DNA of 11,378 nt. Origin: Bacillota bacterium. Lineage in GTDB: Bacteria; Bacillota; Clostridia; Oscillospirales; Ruminococcaceae. The translations under genes and the position numbers were made by a program. Location of the stretch: assembly GCA_023395695.1 (NCBI GenBank), contig JAEWYJ010000009.1, positions 1 through 11,378 on the forward strand, given 5' to 3'. The notes under the pieces are model-generated. The model made no database searches. It was given only the letters and a program-made list of their open reading frames with translations, and was not told the origin of the DNA. Below are positions 1-6,103 of the stretch, piece after piece. The number at the start of each line of letters is the position of its first letter. Within the stretch, counting starts at the first letter, position 1.

Positions 1-710
1 CTTTCAGGCAGGGCGCAAAGGCGATTATCGTGTGTAATCCCTCCAACCCCTGCGGCAAGGTGTTCACCCGTGACGAGCTTATTTTCATCGGTGGGCTGGC
101 CACAAAATACGATGCGTTCGTCATCACCGACGAGGTGTATGAGCACATCATCTATCCGCCCCATGTGCATACCTGCGCGGCGTCGCTCCCCGGCATGTTT
201 GAGCGCACCATCACCTGCAATTCACTCTCAAAAACCTACTCGATCACCGGCTGGCGGCTGGGATATCTCATCGGGCCTGCCGCGGTCATTGAACACGCAA
301 AAAAAGTGCACGATTTTCTGACGGTCGGCGCCGCCGCGCCGCTGCAGGAGGCGGCCTGCGTCGGTCTGCGCTTCGGGTCTGAATATTATACGCGGCTGGG
401 AGAGGCTTATGCCAAAAAACGGGACTGCTTCCTGCGCGGTCTTGACGAAATTGGGCTCAGGCATAATGTGCCTCAGGGCACCTATTTTGTGATGATCGAC
501 ATCAGTGAGTTTTTGGCGCAGGAACGTTTTAGCGGCTGGACCGATCTTGCATTCTGCGAATGGATGATCCGTGAAATCGGCGTTGCCGCCGTTCCCGGCT
601 CCAGCTTCTTCAAGGAGCCGGTCAACCATCTGATACGTTTGCATTTTGCCCGTGAGGAAGCCACCCTTAAAGAAGCGCTGCGCCGTCTGGCAAAGCTCAA
701 AGCCCTTTAA
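1..710 (+). CDS. Class I/II PLP-dependent aminotransferase, C-terminal part (5' end outside window)
   Basis: This is a fold-type I aminotransferase that moves an amino group between an amino acid and a 2-oxo acid, probably in the cytoplasm. The reading frame is open from base 3, so the start lies upstream; the visible part is 235 residues, and a full family member is near 390. The GTG at 30 is an internal Val codon, not a start. Visible hallmarks are CNPSNPCGKV (the NPxNPxG motif), ITDEVYEHI (the Asp that contacts the pyridine nitrogen), and SLSKTYSITGWR, whose Lys (codon 231-233) should form the Schiff base with PLP. Near the C-terminus, HLIRLHFA carries the Arg expected to bind the substrate carboxylate. 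Substrate cannot be read from the sequence; an aspartate- or aromatic-type enzyme is plausible. The OCD-family gene follows after 32 bases, suggesting co-transcription and work on the same amino acid. Confidence 0.93.
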   Translation, partial: FRQGAKAIIVCNPSNPCGKVFTRDELIFIGGLATKYDAFVITDEVYEHIIYPPHVHTCAASLPGMFERTITCNSLSKTYSITGWRLGYLIGPAAVIEHAKKVHDFLTVGAAAPLQEAACVGLRFGSEYYTRLGEAYAKKRDCFLRGLDEIGLRHNVPQGTYFVMIDISEFLAQERFSGWTDLAFCEWMIREIGVAAVPGSSFFKEPVNHLIRLHFAREEATLKEALRRLAKLKAL

Positions 711-742
711 TTCAGGGCAGTATAAGCAGCAAGGAGGTCTGT

Positions 743-1756
743 ATGATGAACAATATTAAACTGATTTCACGCGAGCAGGTTATTCAGGTACTGGATATGC
801 CGCGTTCCATCGACATTGTAAAGCGGGTTTATGAAGCCCACGGCAAAAACGAGGTGCTGATGCCCTCAAAAATTACGCTGGACACCGGCGAGAGCAACGA
901 CTGGCCGCCCTACGGTGGCTCCTACAACGCGATGCCTGCCTATGTTGGCAGCGATATTGACGCTTCCGGCGTCAAATGGGTATGGGGCTTTAGCGACAAT
1001 GCCAAAAAGGGCATTCCCTATATTGGCGGCGTCATCATCCTCAACGAGGCGCGCACAGGCGAGGTGCTTGCCATTATGGACGGCAGCTACATCACCGATA
1101 TCCGCACCGGCGCGTCCGCCGGCGTGGCATGCAAATATCTGGCCAAAAAGGACGCCAAGGTGCTCGCCGTTATCGGCGCAGGCGTACAGGGGCGCATGAA
1201 TGCGCGTGCGGTTGCGTCGGTGCTGGCGCTTGATGAAATTTGTGTGGCGGATATTTATCCGGCTGCCGCCCAAAAATATGCACAGGAGATGACGCAGGAG
1301 CTGGGTGTCAGGGTAACCGCCTGCGCCACCAATGAGGAAGCCTGCAAAAATGCCGACGTTATTATCACCGTTACCATTGCGGACGAGCCGCTGGTTATGA
1401 AGGACTGGCTTAAACCCGGCTGCACCGTGCTTTCGCTCGGCTCCTTTCAGGAGCTGGACGAGCAGATTCCGCTCACCTGCGACAAGCTTGTGGTGGACAG
1501 CTGGGCGCAGAACGCGCACCGCGGCGAGCTGCTCAAGCTGGCGCAGGCCGGACGCATTACGCAGGACAACATCCATGCAGAAATGCCCGACATTGTGGTC
1601 GGCCGCAAAAACGGGCGTGAAAACGACGAGGAGATTATCTGCGGGTGCATTATCGGCATGGGCTCCACCGACATAGGCACCGCCGCTATTCTATATCAGG
1701 ACTATTTTGCGAAGGACGACAGCCTGACCACCTTTGCCATGCGCACCTACAGGTAA
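743..1756 (+). CDS. Ornithine cyclodeaminase / mu-crystallin family protein
   Basis: This 337-residue protein belongs to the OCD/mu-crystallin family of NAD(P)-dependent enzymes, which includes ornithine cyclodeaminase, alanine dehydrogenase and several imine reductases. The dinucleotide-binding loop VIGAGVQGRM lies at residues 143-152. The conserved substrate-side Lys is likely K78 (GVKWVW), and R121 lies in the family motif DIRTGA. The catalytic Asp region of true ornithine cyclodeaminase normally reads like GDxPGKTEL; here the equivalent stretch is LGSFQELDE (residues 232-240), so lysine-free and different. I therefore do not call it ornithine cyclodeaminase. I recall similar clostridial proteins being labelled tyramine oxidase subunit B in some databases, but could not check. 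The start ATG at 743 has AAGGAGG at 731-737; a second ATG follows at 746. Context (aminotransferase upstream, polar amino-acid importer downstream) supports a role in amino-acid catabolism. Confidence 0.88.
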   Translation: MMNNIKLISREQVIQVLDMPRSIDIVKRVYEAHGKNEVLMPSKITLDTGESNDWPPYGGSYNAMPAYVGSDIDASGVKWVWGFSDNAKKGIPYIGGVIILNEARTGEVLAIMDGSYITDIRTGASAGVACKYLAKKDAKVLAVIGAGVQGRMNARAVASVLALDEICVADIYPAAAQKYAQEMTQELGVRVTACATNEEACKNADVIITVTIADEPLVMKDWLKPGCTVLSLGSFQELDEQIPLTCDKLVVDSWAQNAHRGELLKLAQAGRITQDNIHAEMPDIVVGRKNGRENDEEIICGCIIGMGSTDIGTAAILYQDYFAKDDSLTTFAMRTYR

Positions 1757-1987
1757 TGCAACTCAGGTATGATCGCGCCTTCATTTAAATGCTTTGTTTA
1801 TACTAATATTCTATTAAAAGGTTAAACAGATTGGTGTGCAGCTTTTGCGCTTTACAGAGACGAGGAAGCAGGTGCGCTGGCGCCCGCAAACAACATGAAC
1901 GACGTAAGGCAGAGAATATGCTGCCAAAACATCAACCTTTAGTGGGAAATTAATATTAAACCAGTTCCAGTATAAGGAGGAAGACCC
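1757..1987 (+). other. Intergenic leader upstream of the amino-acid permease gene
   Basis: These 231 bases hold no convincing gene. A weak promoter candidate is TTTAAA (1784-1789), a 17-base spacer and TATTCT (1807-1812); TATACT at 1799-1804 is an alternative -10 without a good -35. Two short hairpins can form in the transcribed part: GC-rich arms at 1868-1876 and 1881-1887 with single-base bulges, and GGCAG (1908-1912) with CTGCC (1921-1925). No known riboswitch consensus is recognisable. A good ribosome binding site (AAGGAGG, 1974-1980) precedes the permease. The gap may mean that the importer is transcribed separately from the two enzyme genes. Confidence 0.4.
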
Positions 1988-2698
1988 ATGGGCGGCTTGT
2001 TCAGCCCGGAGAAATTTATTCAAATTGCGACGGCGTATGCGCCCTATTTTAAGCAGGGCGCCATTTACACCGTCACCCTTGCGCTGGCGGCTATTCTGAT
2101 GGGATTTGTGTTTGCGCTGGTGATTACCGCCATGCGCATGGGCCGTTTTCGCGTGCTGCGCTGGGTTGCGCTGGCGTACATTGAGATTATCCGCGGCACG
2201 CCAATTCTTGTGCAGCTGATGATTATTTACTACGGTGTGGCGACGGTTCTGCCGGTTCCGGCCATTAACCTGTTCGGATTTATCCAAACCGCCATGTTTA
2301 TCCCCGGCGCCATTGCCGTGGCCTGCAACAGCGCCGCCTATGTTTCCGAAATTATCCGCGGCGGTATTCTGGCTGTGGACGGCGGACAAAACGAGGCGGC
2401 CCGCTCGCTGGGCATGACGCCCCTTCAAAGCATGTGGGAGGTCGTACTGCCGCAGGCGGTCAAAAACATTTTGCCGGCGCTCGGCAACGAGTTCGTCATC
2501 ATTATTAAGGAGTCGTCGGTGTGCATGGTTATCGGCATTCCGGAGCTGATGTATAACACCAACATTGCAAAGGGCGCCACCTTCCGCACAATGGAGCCGC
2601 TGGTCATGGCTGCAATTCTGTATTTTCTCATGACCTTTGTCATTTCCAAGCTGATTGCCCATTTTGAGAGGAGGATGCGCCGTGGCGACCGAACCTAA
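1988..2698 (+). CDS. Polar amino-acid ABC transporter permease (HisM/GlnP type)
   Basis: This is the membrane channel subunit of a polar amino-acid importer, 236 residues, the usual length for the HisM/HisQ/GlnP family. Hydrophobic segments lie at about 25-48, 57-85, 96-118, 165-187 and 202-224, giving the expected five-helix core. RGTPILVQL (69-77) is a family signature after the second helix. The EAA loop that docks onto the ATPase is seen at about 132-162, with [12 protein letters not shown] and a downstream LPQA. AAGGAGGAAG lies just before the ATG at 1988. The ATPase gene overlaps its end by 17 bases, so the two are translationally coupled. A single permease gene implies a homodimeric channel. 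Substrate is not determined; ornithine, arginine, glutamine or another polar amino acid are all possible given the neighbours. Confidence 0.95.
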   Translation: MGGLFSPEKFIQIATAYAPYFKQGAIYTVTLALAAILMGFVFALVITAMRMGRFRVLRWVALAYIEIIRGTPILVQLMIIYYGVATVLPVPAINLFGFIQTAMFIPGAIAVACNSAAYVSEIIRGGILAVDGGQNEAARSLGMTPLQSMWEVVLPQAVKNILPALGNEFVIIIKESSVCMVIGIPELMYNTNIAKGATFRTMEPLVMAAILYFLMTFVISKLIAHFERRMRRGDRT

Positions 2699-3422
2699 TA
2701 TTTTAGAGGTGCGCGGCCTCTCCAAGCACTACGGCAAGGTTCATGCGCTGACAAATGTCAGTCTGTCAATTGCCAGGGGAGAGGTTGTCGTCATTGTAGG
2801 CCCCTCTGGCAGCGGAAAATCCACGCTGCTGCGTTCTTTAAATCTGCTGGAGACGCCCACGGATGGTCAGGTGCTGTTTAACGGTGTCAACATTATGGAC
2901 AAAAGCGTCAACATCAACGCACACCGGCAGAAAATGGGTATGGTATTCCAGCATTTCAACCTGTTCCCGCACAAGACTGTTTTGGAAAATCTGACGGTTG
3001 CGCCGATCAAGGTCAAAAAGCAGCAGCCGGCGCAGGCGCAGCAGCTTGCACGGGAGCTGCTGGCGCGCGTAGGGCTTCAGGACAGGGAAAATGCCTATCC
3101 CGCACAGCTTTCGGGCGGGCAAAAGCAGCGTATCGCCATTGTGCGTGCGCTGTGTATGCAGCCCGATATGATGCTGTTCGACGAACCGACCTCCGCGCTC
3201 GACCCCGAAATGGTTGGCGAGGTGCTCGACGTCATGCGCGGTCTTGCGCGGGACGGCATGACGATGGTGGTGGTCACGCATGAAATGGGCTTTGCCCGCG
3301 AGGTGGGTACCCGCATCGTGTTTATGGATCACGGCGCCATTGTGGAGGAGGACGCCCCGGCTGCGTTTTTTAGCGCACCCAAAGCGCCCCGCCTTCAGGA
3401 ATTTTTGTCCAAGGTTCTTTAG
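2682..3422 (+). CDS. Polar amino-acid ABC transporter ATP-binding protein (GlnQ/HisP type)
   Basis: This cytoplasmic ATPase powers the importer formed with the preceding permease. From the GTG at 2682 it is 246 residues, typical for GlnQ/HisP. All catalytic motifs are intact: Walker [10 protein letters not shown] (40-48), Q-loop Gln in [11 protein letters not shown] (Q90), signature LSGGQ (143-147), Walker B MLFDEP (164-169) and switch His H200 in [10 protein letters not shown]. The [16 protein letters not shown] stretch is characteristic of the polar amino-acid subfamily. The start is chosen at GTG 2682 because AGGAGG (2669-2674) stands seven bases upstream. An in-frame TTG at 2655 would only add nine residues without a proper ribosome binding site. 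The start lies inside the end of the permease gene, which indicates translational coupling and equal subunit supply. Confidence 0.95.
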   Translation: MATEPNILEVRGLSKHYGKVHALTNVSLSIARGEVVVIVGPSGSGKSTLLRSLNLLETPTDGQVLFNGVNIMDKSVNINAHRQKMGMVFQHFNLFPHKTVLENLTVAPIKVKKQQPAQAQQLARELLARVGLQDRENAYPAQLSGGQKQRIAIVRALCMQPDMMLFDEPTSALDPEMVGEVLDVMRGLARDGMTMVVVTHEMGFAREVGTRIVFMDHGAIVEEDAPAAFFSAPKAPRLQEFLSKVL

Positions 3423-3433
3423 AATGGTTTTAT

Positions 3434-3460
3434 CTTCATGCCGTTTAAAGACGCATGAAG
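3434..3460 (+). other. Intercistronic hairpin between ATPase and lipoprotein genes
   Basis: CTTCATGC (3434-3441) is a perfect complement of GCATGAAG (3453-3460), leaving an 11-base loop. There is no run of T after it, so it is unlikely to be a terminator. It may instead stabilise or process the mRNA so that the lipoprotein can be made in excess over the membrane and ATPase subunits; that role is inference. Confidence 0.5.
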
Positions 3461-3506
3461 TGTAAATAGGGTACACCATATTATATCATGGCAAAGGAAG
3501 ATGAAA

Positions 3507-4352
3507 ATGAAATTGAAAAAAGTATTGGCTCTGCTTCTGGTGCTGGTTTTAGCAATGGGCCTGACCGCCTGCGGCAATGCGTCGAGCAGCCAGCCTTCGT
3601 CCGTCGCCGGCGGCGAAAGCGCTTCGGCGTCCGCCCCGCAGGATGCAACGCCCGCCGAGAAGGAGACGATCCTTCTGGGTACCTCTGCAGATTATCCGCC
3701 CTACGAGTTCCATAAAATCATCGACGGAAAAGATCAGATCGTCGGCTTTGACATCTCGCTGGCGCAGCTGATCGCCGACAAGCTTGGCAAGCAGCTGGAA
3801 ATCCGTGATATCCCCTTTGACTCCTGCCTGATTGAGCTGAACACCGACAAGGTGGATTTTGTCATCGCAGGTATGTCGCCCGACGCAGACCGCGACGCCT
3901 TCTTTACCGATATTTACTACAAAACAACCCAGTGCGTGCTGGTGCGTAAGGGCGAAGCGGCAACCTATAAAGACGCCGCCTCTCTGGCCGGCAAAACAAT
4001 CGGTGCGCAGCTTGGCTCCGCGCAGGAAAAGGCCGCAAAGCAGGAGCTTTCCGCAAGTAACCTTGTTTCGCTGCAAAAGGTACCCGATCTGCTGATGGAT
4101 CTGAGTGTGGGAAAATCGGATGCAGTCGTCATGGAAAAGCTGGTTGCAAAATCCTATCTGGCGTCCAATGACAATATGGAGATTGCGTTTGATCTCGAAT
4201 ACATGACCGACGGCTGCGCCGTTGCCGTCAAGACCGGCAATCAGGCGTTGCTTGACCAGATTAATGCCATTGTGAACGAGGCTCTGGCGGACGGCACGCT
4301 TGACCGCTTTATTGATGAAGCCGCACAGCTTGCCGCAGACCAGATGAGCTGA
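3507..4352 (+). CDS. Polar amino-acid ABC transporter substrate-binding lipoprotein
   Basis: This is the extracellular substrate receptor of the importer encoded just upstream (SBP_bac_3-like family). From ATG 3507 it has 281 residues. A lipoprotein signal runs from KLKK through a Leu/Val-rich core to LTAC, so Cys22 should be lipidated; a Ser/Ala/Pro-rich linker follows to about residue 52. The mature domain opens with LLGTSADYPPYEF, then GFDISLAQLIA and DFVIAGMSPDADRDAFF, where R129 should hold the amino-acid carboxylate, followed by FTDIYY. DLSVGKSDAVVMEK near residue 200 is also typical. The Met at 3507 is preferred over the in-frame ATG at 3501 because the AAGGA site (3494-3498) is eight bases from the former and only two from the latter. 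It is the last gene before a double terminator. Confidence 0.94.
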   Translation: MKLKKVLALLLVLVLAMGLTACGNASSSQPSSVAGGESASASAPQDATPAEKETILLGTSADYPPYEFHKIIDGKDQIVGFDISLAQLIADKLGKQLEIRDIPFDSCLIELNTDKVDFVIAGMSPDADRDAFFTDIYYKTTQCVLVRKGEAATYKDAASLAGKTIGAQLGSAQEKAAKQELSASNLVSLQKVPDLLMDLSVGKSDAVVMEKLVAKSYLASNDNMEIAFDLEYMTDGCAVAVKTGNQALLDQINAIVNEALADGTLDRFIDEAAQLAADQMS

Positions 4353-4393
4353 CCACACCTAAAAATTATGGCTTGAAAACCGCTATAAGGGTA

Positions 4394-4430
4394 AAAGAAG
4401 ACCGGCGCCTAAAAGACGCTGGTCTTCTTT
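4394..4430 (+). terminator. Long hairpin after the importer operon
   Basis: Arms 4394-4407 and 4417-4430 pair over 14 positions (AAAGAAGACC with GGTCTTCTTT plus GGCG with CGCT, one G-T wobble) around a nine-base loop. The arm itself ends in CTTCTTT. Because the arms begin with AAA and end with TTT it could act on both strands, but the trailing T-run is short. It is probably a first-stage terminator or a 3' stabiliser. Confidence 0.65.
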
Positions 4431-4438
4431 GATAGAGA

Positions 4439-4472
4439 ATCCCCGGCTTTGCCGGGGATATTTATTTTTATA
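4439..4472 (+). terminator. Intrinsic terminator of the amino-acid importer operon
   Basis: ATCCCCGGC (4439-4447) pairs perfectly with GCCGGGGAT (4451-4459) around a TTT loop, followed by ATTTATTTTTATA. This is a classic strong Rho-independent terminator and lies nine bases after the preceding hairpin. Confidence 0.88.
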
Positions 4473-4745
4473 GCCGATTCATTTTAAAGGCGACTTAGCA
4501 TTAGTGGGCGTATTTTTTGCGTTGCAAGGCGGACGCCGCAGCTGGGCTGGCGTACGGCAAGGTGGGCAAGGCAGCAATGCGGAAAACAGGCCGCCAAAAT
4601 GGGACGGTCTTCAAGTTGGTGGGCTATGTCGGCGCGAGCCGACGGCGCGCATCAAAAAACCTGCAAATAATGGGCGCAGATAGGCCGCTTGTTAAGACGC
4701 TTGTCAAAAAGGTTAGATTCAGGGCTTTAAAGCGGCGCAATTTTT
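4473..4745 (+). other. Non-coding, hairpin-rich, possibly repeat-derived intergenic DNA
   Basis: I see no supportable gene here. An open frame exists at 4517-4750 but starts with TTG, lacks a ribosome binding site and gives a very basic, unrecognisable peptide. Structure is present instead. GCGTTGC (4519-4525) can pair with GCAATGC (4574-4580) with one G-T wobble. GTCGGC (4628-4633) pairs with GCCGAC (4638-4643) around GCGA, which is a GNRA-type tetraloop. GGCAAGG-like words recur at 4524-4573. The composition and word repetition remind me of dispersed intergenic repeats in Clostridia, but a genome search would be needed to show that. The 3' end contains the upstream copy of the motif described at 4724-4734. 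Confidence 0.4.
4724..4734 (+). promoter_or_regulatory. Upstream copy of a GCTTTAAAGCG operator-like motif
   Basis: GCTTTAAAGCG occurs here and again at 4809-4819. Its first ten bases form a perfect palindrome. This copy lies 25 bases before the -35 box of the strong promoter, the other just after the expected transcription start, an arrangement seen with repressors that loop DNA. The 85-base offset is close to eight helical turns. The binding protein is unknown. Confidence 0.4.
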
Positions 4746-4758
4746 GCTAACTTGAACA

Positions 4759-4786
4759 TTGACTTTTTTGTTTGAAATGTTATAAT
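4759..4786 (+). promoter_or_regulatory. Sigma-A type promoter of the TrpXYZ-like operon
   Basis: The -35 box TTGACT (4759-4764) and the perfect -10 box TATAAT (4781-4786) are separated by 16 bases, and TG at 4778-4779 makes an extended -10. Surrounding DNA is AT-rich. Transcription should begin near 4793, giving a leader of about 50 bases before the lipoprotein start. It is the closest match to the vegetative consensus in the window. Confidence 0.85.
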
Positions 4787-4796
4787 AAATCCATTC

Positions 4797-4822
4797 TTTC
4801 GATTTAAAGCTTTAAAGCGAAA
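4797..4822 (+). promoter_or_regulatory. Long inverted repeat at the transcription start (operator candidate)
   Basis: TTTAAAGCTTTAAA (4803-4816) is a perfect 14-base palindrome. Flanking arms TTTCG (4797-4801) and CGAAA (4818-4822) extend it to 26 bases with a single mismatched pair (A4802/G4817). It overlaps the first transcribed bases, where a bound repressor would block the promoter at 4759-4786. As RNA it could also form a hairpin upstream of the ribosome binding site. It includes the second copy of GCTTTAAAGCG (4809-4819). Confidence 0.55.
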
Positions 4823-4845
4823 TATTGTTATGAGGAGAATTGATT

Positions 4846-5862
4846 ATGAAAAAGCTTTCAGTACTTATTCTGTCTGTTGCAATAGCTTTGAGTCTGGCAG
4901 CCTGTGGCAATACCGCCAGCGAAGTGCCGGCTCCACAAAAACCCGCCGCGTCAGAGTCGCAAAGCACACCGGACGCCGGTCAGGTTTTTCGTGTCGGCAT
5001 CGTTCAGCTGGTGCAGCACGAGGCGCTTGACGCCGCTACAAAGGGCTTTAGGGATGCGCTCTCTGAAAAACTGGGCGACAAGGTTATATTTGACGAACAA
5101 AACGCTTCCGGAGATTCGGCAACCTGCTCCACCATTGCCAATCAGTTTGTTTCAAGCAAATATGACCTGATACTGGGCAATGCAACGCCGGCCTTGCAGG
5201 CGGCTGTTTCGGCTACCGATACCATTCCTGTGCTGGGCACCTCTATTACCGACTACGCCACCGCGCTGGATATTGATGACTGGACCGGCGTCACCGGCTA
5301 CAATGTTTCGGGCACGTCCGATCTGGCCCCGCTTGATAAGCAGGCCGAAATGATTAAGGCGCTTTTCCCCGACGCAAAAAATGTAGGAATTTTGTATTGC
5401 TCCGCAGAACCCAACTCCAAATATCAGGCTGAGACGATCAAGACCTATCTGACCGATATGGGCTACGCGATTACCGATTACACCTTTGCGGACAGCAACG
5501 ACGTGACTGCCGTTACGCAAAATGCCTGCGCCAACAGCGATGTCCTCTATATTCCCACCGACAACACCGCCGCTTCCTGCACCGAGGCCATTAACAATGT
5601 TGCAGAGCCTGCCGGTGTTCCCATTGTCTCGGGCGAGGAGGGCATCTGCAGAGGCTGCGGCATTGCAACATTGTCGATCAGCTATTATGACATTGGTTAT
5701 GCAACAGGCGAAATGGCTTATGATATTCTTGCCAATGGTGCGGATATCTCCACCATGGCGGTTCAATTCGCGTCCGACACCACCTATAAATATATGCCTG
5801 ACCGCGCTGAAAAGCTCGGTGTAAAAATTCCCGAAAGCTATATTGCCATTGAGAGCAAATAA
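4846..5862 (+). CDS. TrpX-like ABC transporter substrate-binding lipoprotein (PF04392 type)
   Basis: This 338-residue lipoprotein is the receptor of a TrpXYZ-type importer, whose best-known ligands are tryptophan and tyrosine. The signal peptide MKKLSVLILS... ends at LAAC, giving Cys20, followed by a Pro/Ala/Ser linker. The mature domain has the family's periplasmic-binding fold: FRVGIVQLVQHEALD, a DLILGNATPALQAA loop, IPVLGTSITDY, VGILYCSAEPNSKYQ, LYIPTDNTAA and a C-terminal YYDIGYATGEMAYDIL. ATG 4846 is chosen because AGGAG (4833-4837) sits eight bases upstream; an in-frame TTG at 4840 is too close to that site. The permease and ATPase of the same system follow, after a hairpin and a 241-base gap. 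The true ligand is not proven: PF04392 proteins in Clostridia may bind other compounds. Expression is probably controlled by the operator-like repeats around its promoter. Confidence 0.9.
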   Translation: MKKLSVLILSVAIALSLAACGNTASEVPAPQKPAASESQSTPDAGQVFRVGIVQLVQHEALDAATKGFRDALSEKLGDKVIFDEQNASGDSATCSTIANQFVSSKYDLILGNATPALQAAVSATDTIPVLGTSITDYATALDIDDWTGVTGYNVSGTSDLAPLDKQAEMIKALFPDAKNVGILYCSAEPNSKYQAETIKTYLTDMGYAITDYTFADSNDVTAVTQNACANSDVLYIPTDNTAASCTEAINNVAEPAGVPIVSGEEGICRGCGIATLSISYYDIGYATGEMAYDILANGADISTMAVQFASDTTYKYMPDRAEKLGVKIPESYIAIESK

Positions 5863-5890
5863 TAGTGCCAAGGCTTTTCGGAACGTTGCA

Positions 5891-5920
5891 GGGGTGCTGT
5901 TAAATAGCACCCCCTCATTT
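5891..5920 (+). terminator. Terminator or attenuator after the TrpX-like gene
   Basis: GGGGTGCT (5891-5898) pairs with AGCACCCC (5906-5913) around a seven-base loop. The tail CTCATTTTC has only a modest T-run, so readthrough into the permease gene is likely. This would leave more receptor than channel mRNA. Confidence 0.6.
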
Positions 5921-5977
5921 TCACATACATGGTAAAATATGCGGCGGCCCGCCCCTTAACGGGGCTTGTTGGCTTTA

Positions 5978-6015
5978 ATGCGCAAATTACAGCATCCGGC
6001 TGCGCATGATATAGT
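5978..6015 (+). promoter_or_regulatory. Possible secondary promoter with inverted repeat ahead of the permease
   Basis: TATAGT (6010-6015) preceded by TG (6007-6008) resembles an extended -10 box, but the -35 region is poor. ATGCGCA (5978-5984) and its complement TGCGCAT (6001-6007) form an inverted repeat with a 16-base centre covering the -35 region, as an operator would. CAGC (5990-5993) and GCTG (5999-6002) nest inside it. Weak as a promoter without the repeat. Confidence 0.3.
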
Positions 6016-6103
6016 CAGACCAACAGGCAAGCAAGACGAATGGGTTTTGAGTGGTTTGACTGTACGATCCCGATTTTAGGCTTTCGATTAGGAGGAAAAA
6101 AGA

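Larger units (their letters stand above)
5863..6103 (+). other. Gap between receptor and permease genes, with hairpins
   Basis: No gene is visible in these 241 bases. Besides the terminator-like hairpin at 5891-5920 and the promoter candidate at 5978-6015, GCCCC (5951-5955) and GGGGC (5961-5965) form a short hairpin around TTAAC. CGATTTTAGG (6071-6080) and CGATTAGG (6085-6092) are imperfect direct repeats that run into the ribosome binding site. Confidence 0.45.

Noticed and set aside
866..1576. 236-codon minus-strand frame opposite the OCD-family gene
   Set aside because: Antisense shadow of a clearly conserved gene; its own product shows no family signature.
1769..1825. 18-codon leader peptide candidate ahead of the importer
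   Set aside because: It has a weak ribosome binding site, no run of regulatory codons and no alternative hairpins that would make an attenuator. It also overlaps the promoter candidate.
2655..2681. Upstream TTG start for the first ATPase
   Set aside because: The additional nine residues do not belong to the family N-terminus, and the AGGAGG site is placed for the GTG at 2682.
1814..2725. 303-codon open frame on the minus strand
   Set aside because: It lies antisense to the permease gene, is rich in His, Asn and Arg as expected from a shadow frame, and has no ribosome binding site or recognisable domain.
3549..4358. 269-codon minus-strand frame opposite the receptor gene
   Set aside because: Antisense shadow of the lipoprotein gene; composition is Cys/His/Arg-rich without motif.
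4517..4750. 77-codon + strand frame in the intergenic region
   Set aside because: TTG start without ribosome binding site, strongly basic product without known motif, and overlaps hairpins and an operator-like motif. More likely non-coding.
4787..4845. T-box or trp leader before the TrpX-like gene
   Set aside because: The leader is only about 50 bases and lacks the T-box sequence and an antiterminator; a palindromic operator explains it better.
5152..5910. 252-codon minus-strand frame opposite the TrpX-like gene
   Set aside because: Antisense shadow; the + strand gene has a lipobox, a start site and family motifs.
6056..6061. TTGACT as -35 box for the permease gene
   Set aside because: No -10 box stands 15-19 bases downstream, and the start would fall on the ribosome binding site.
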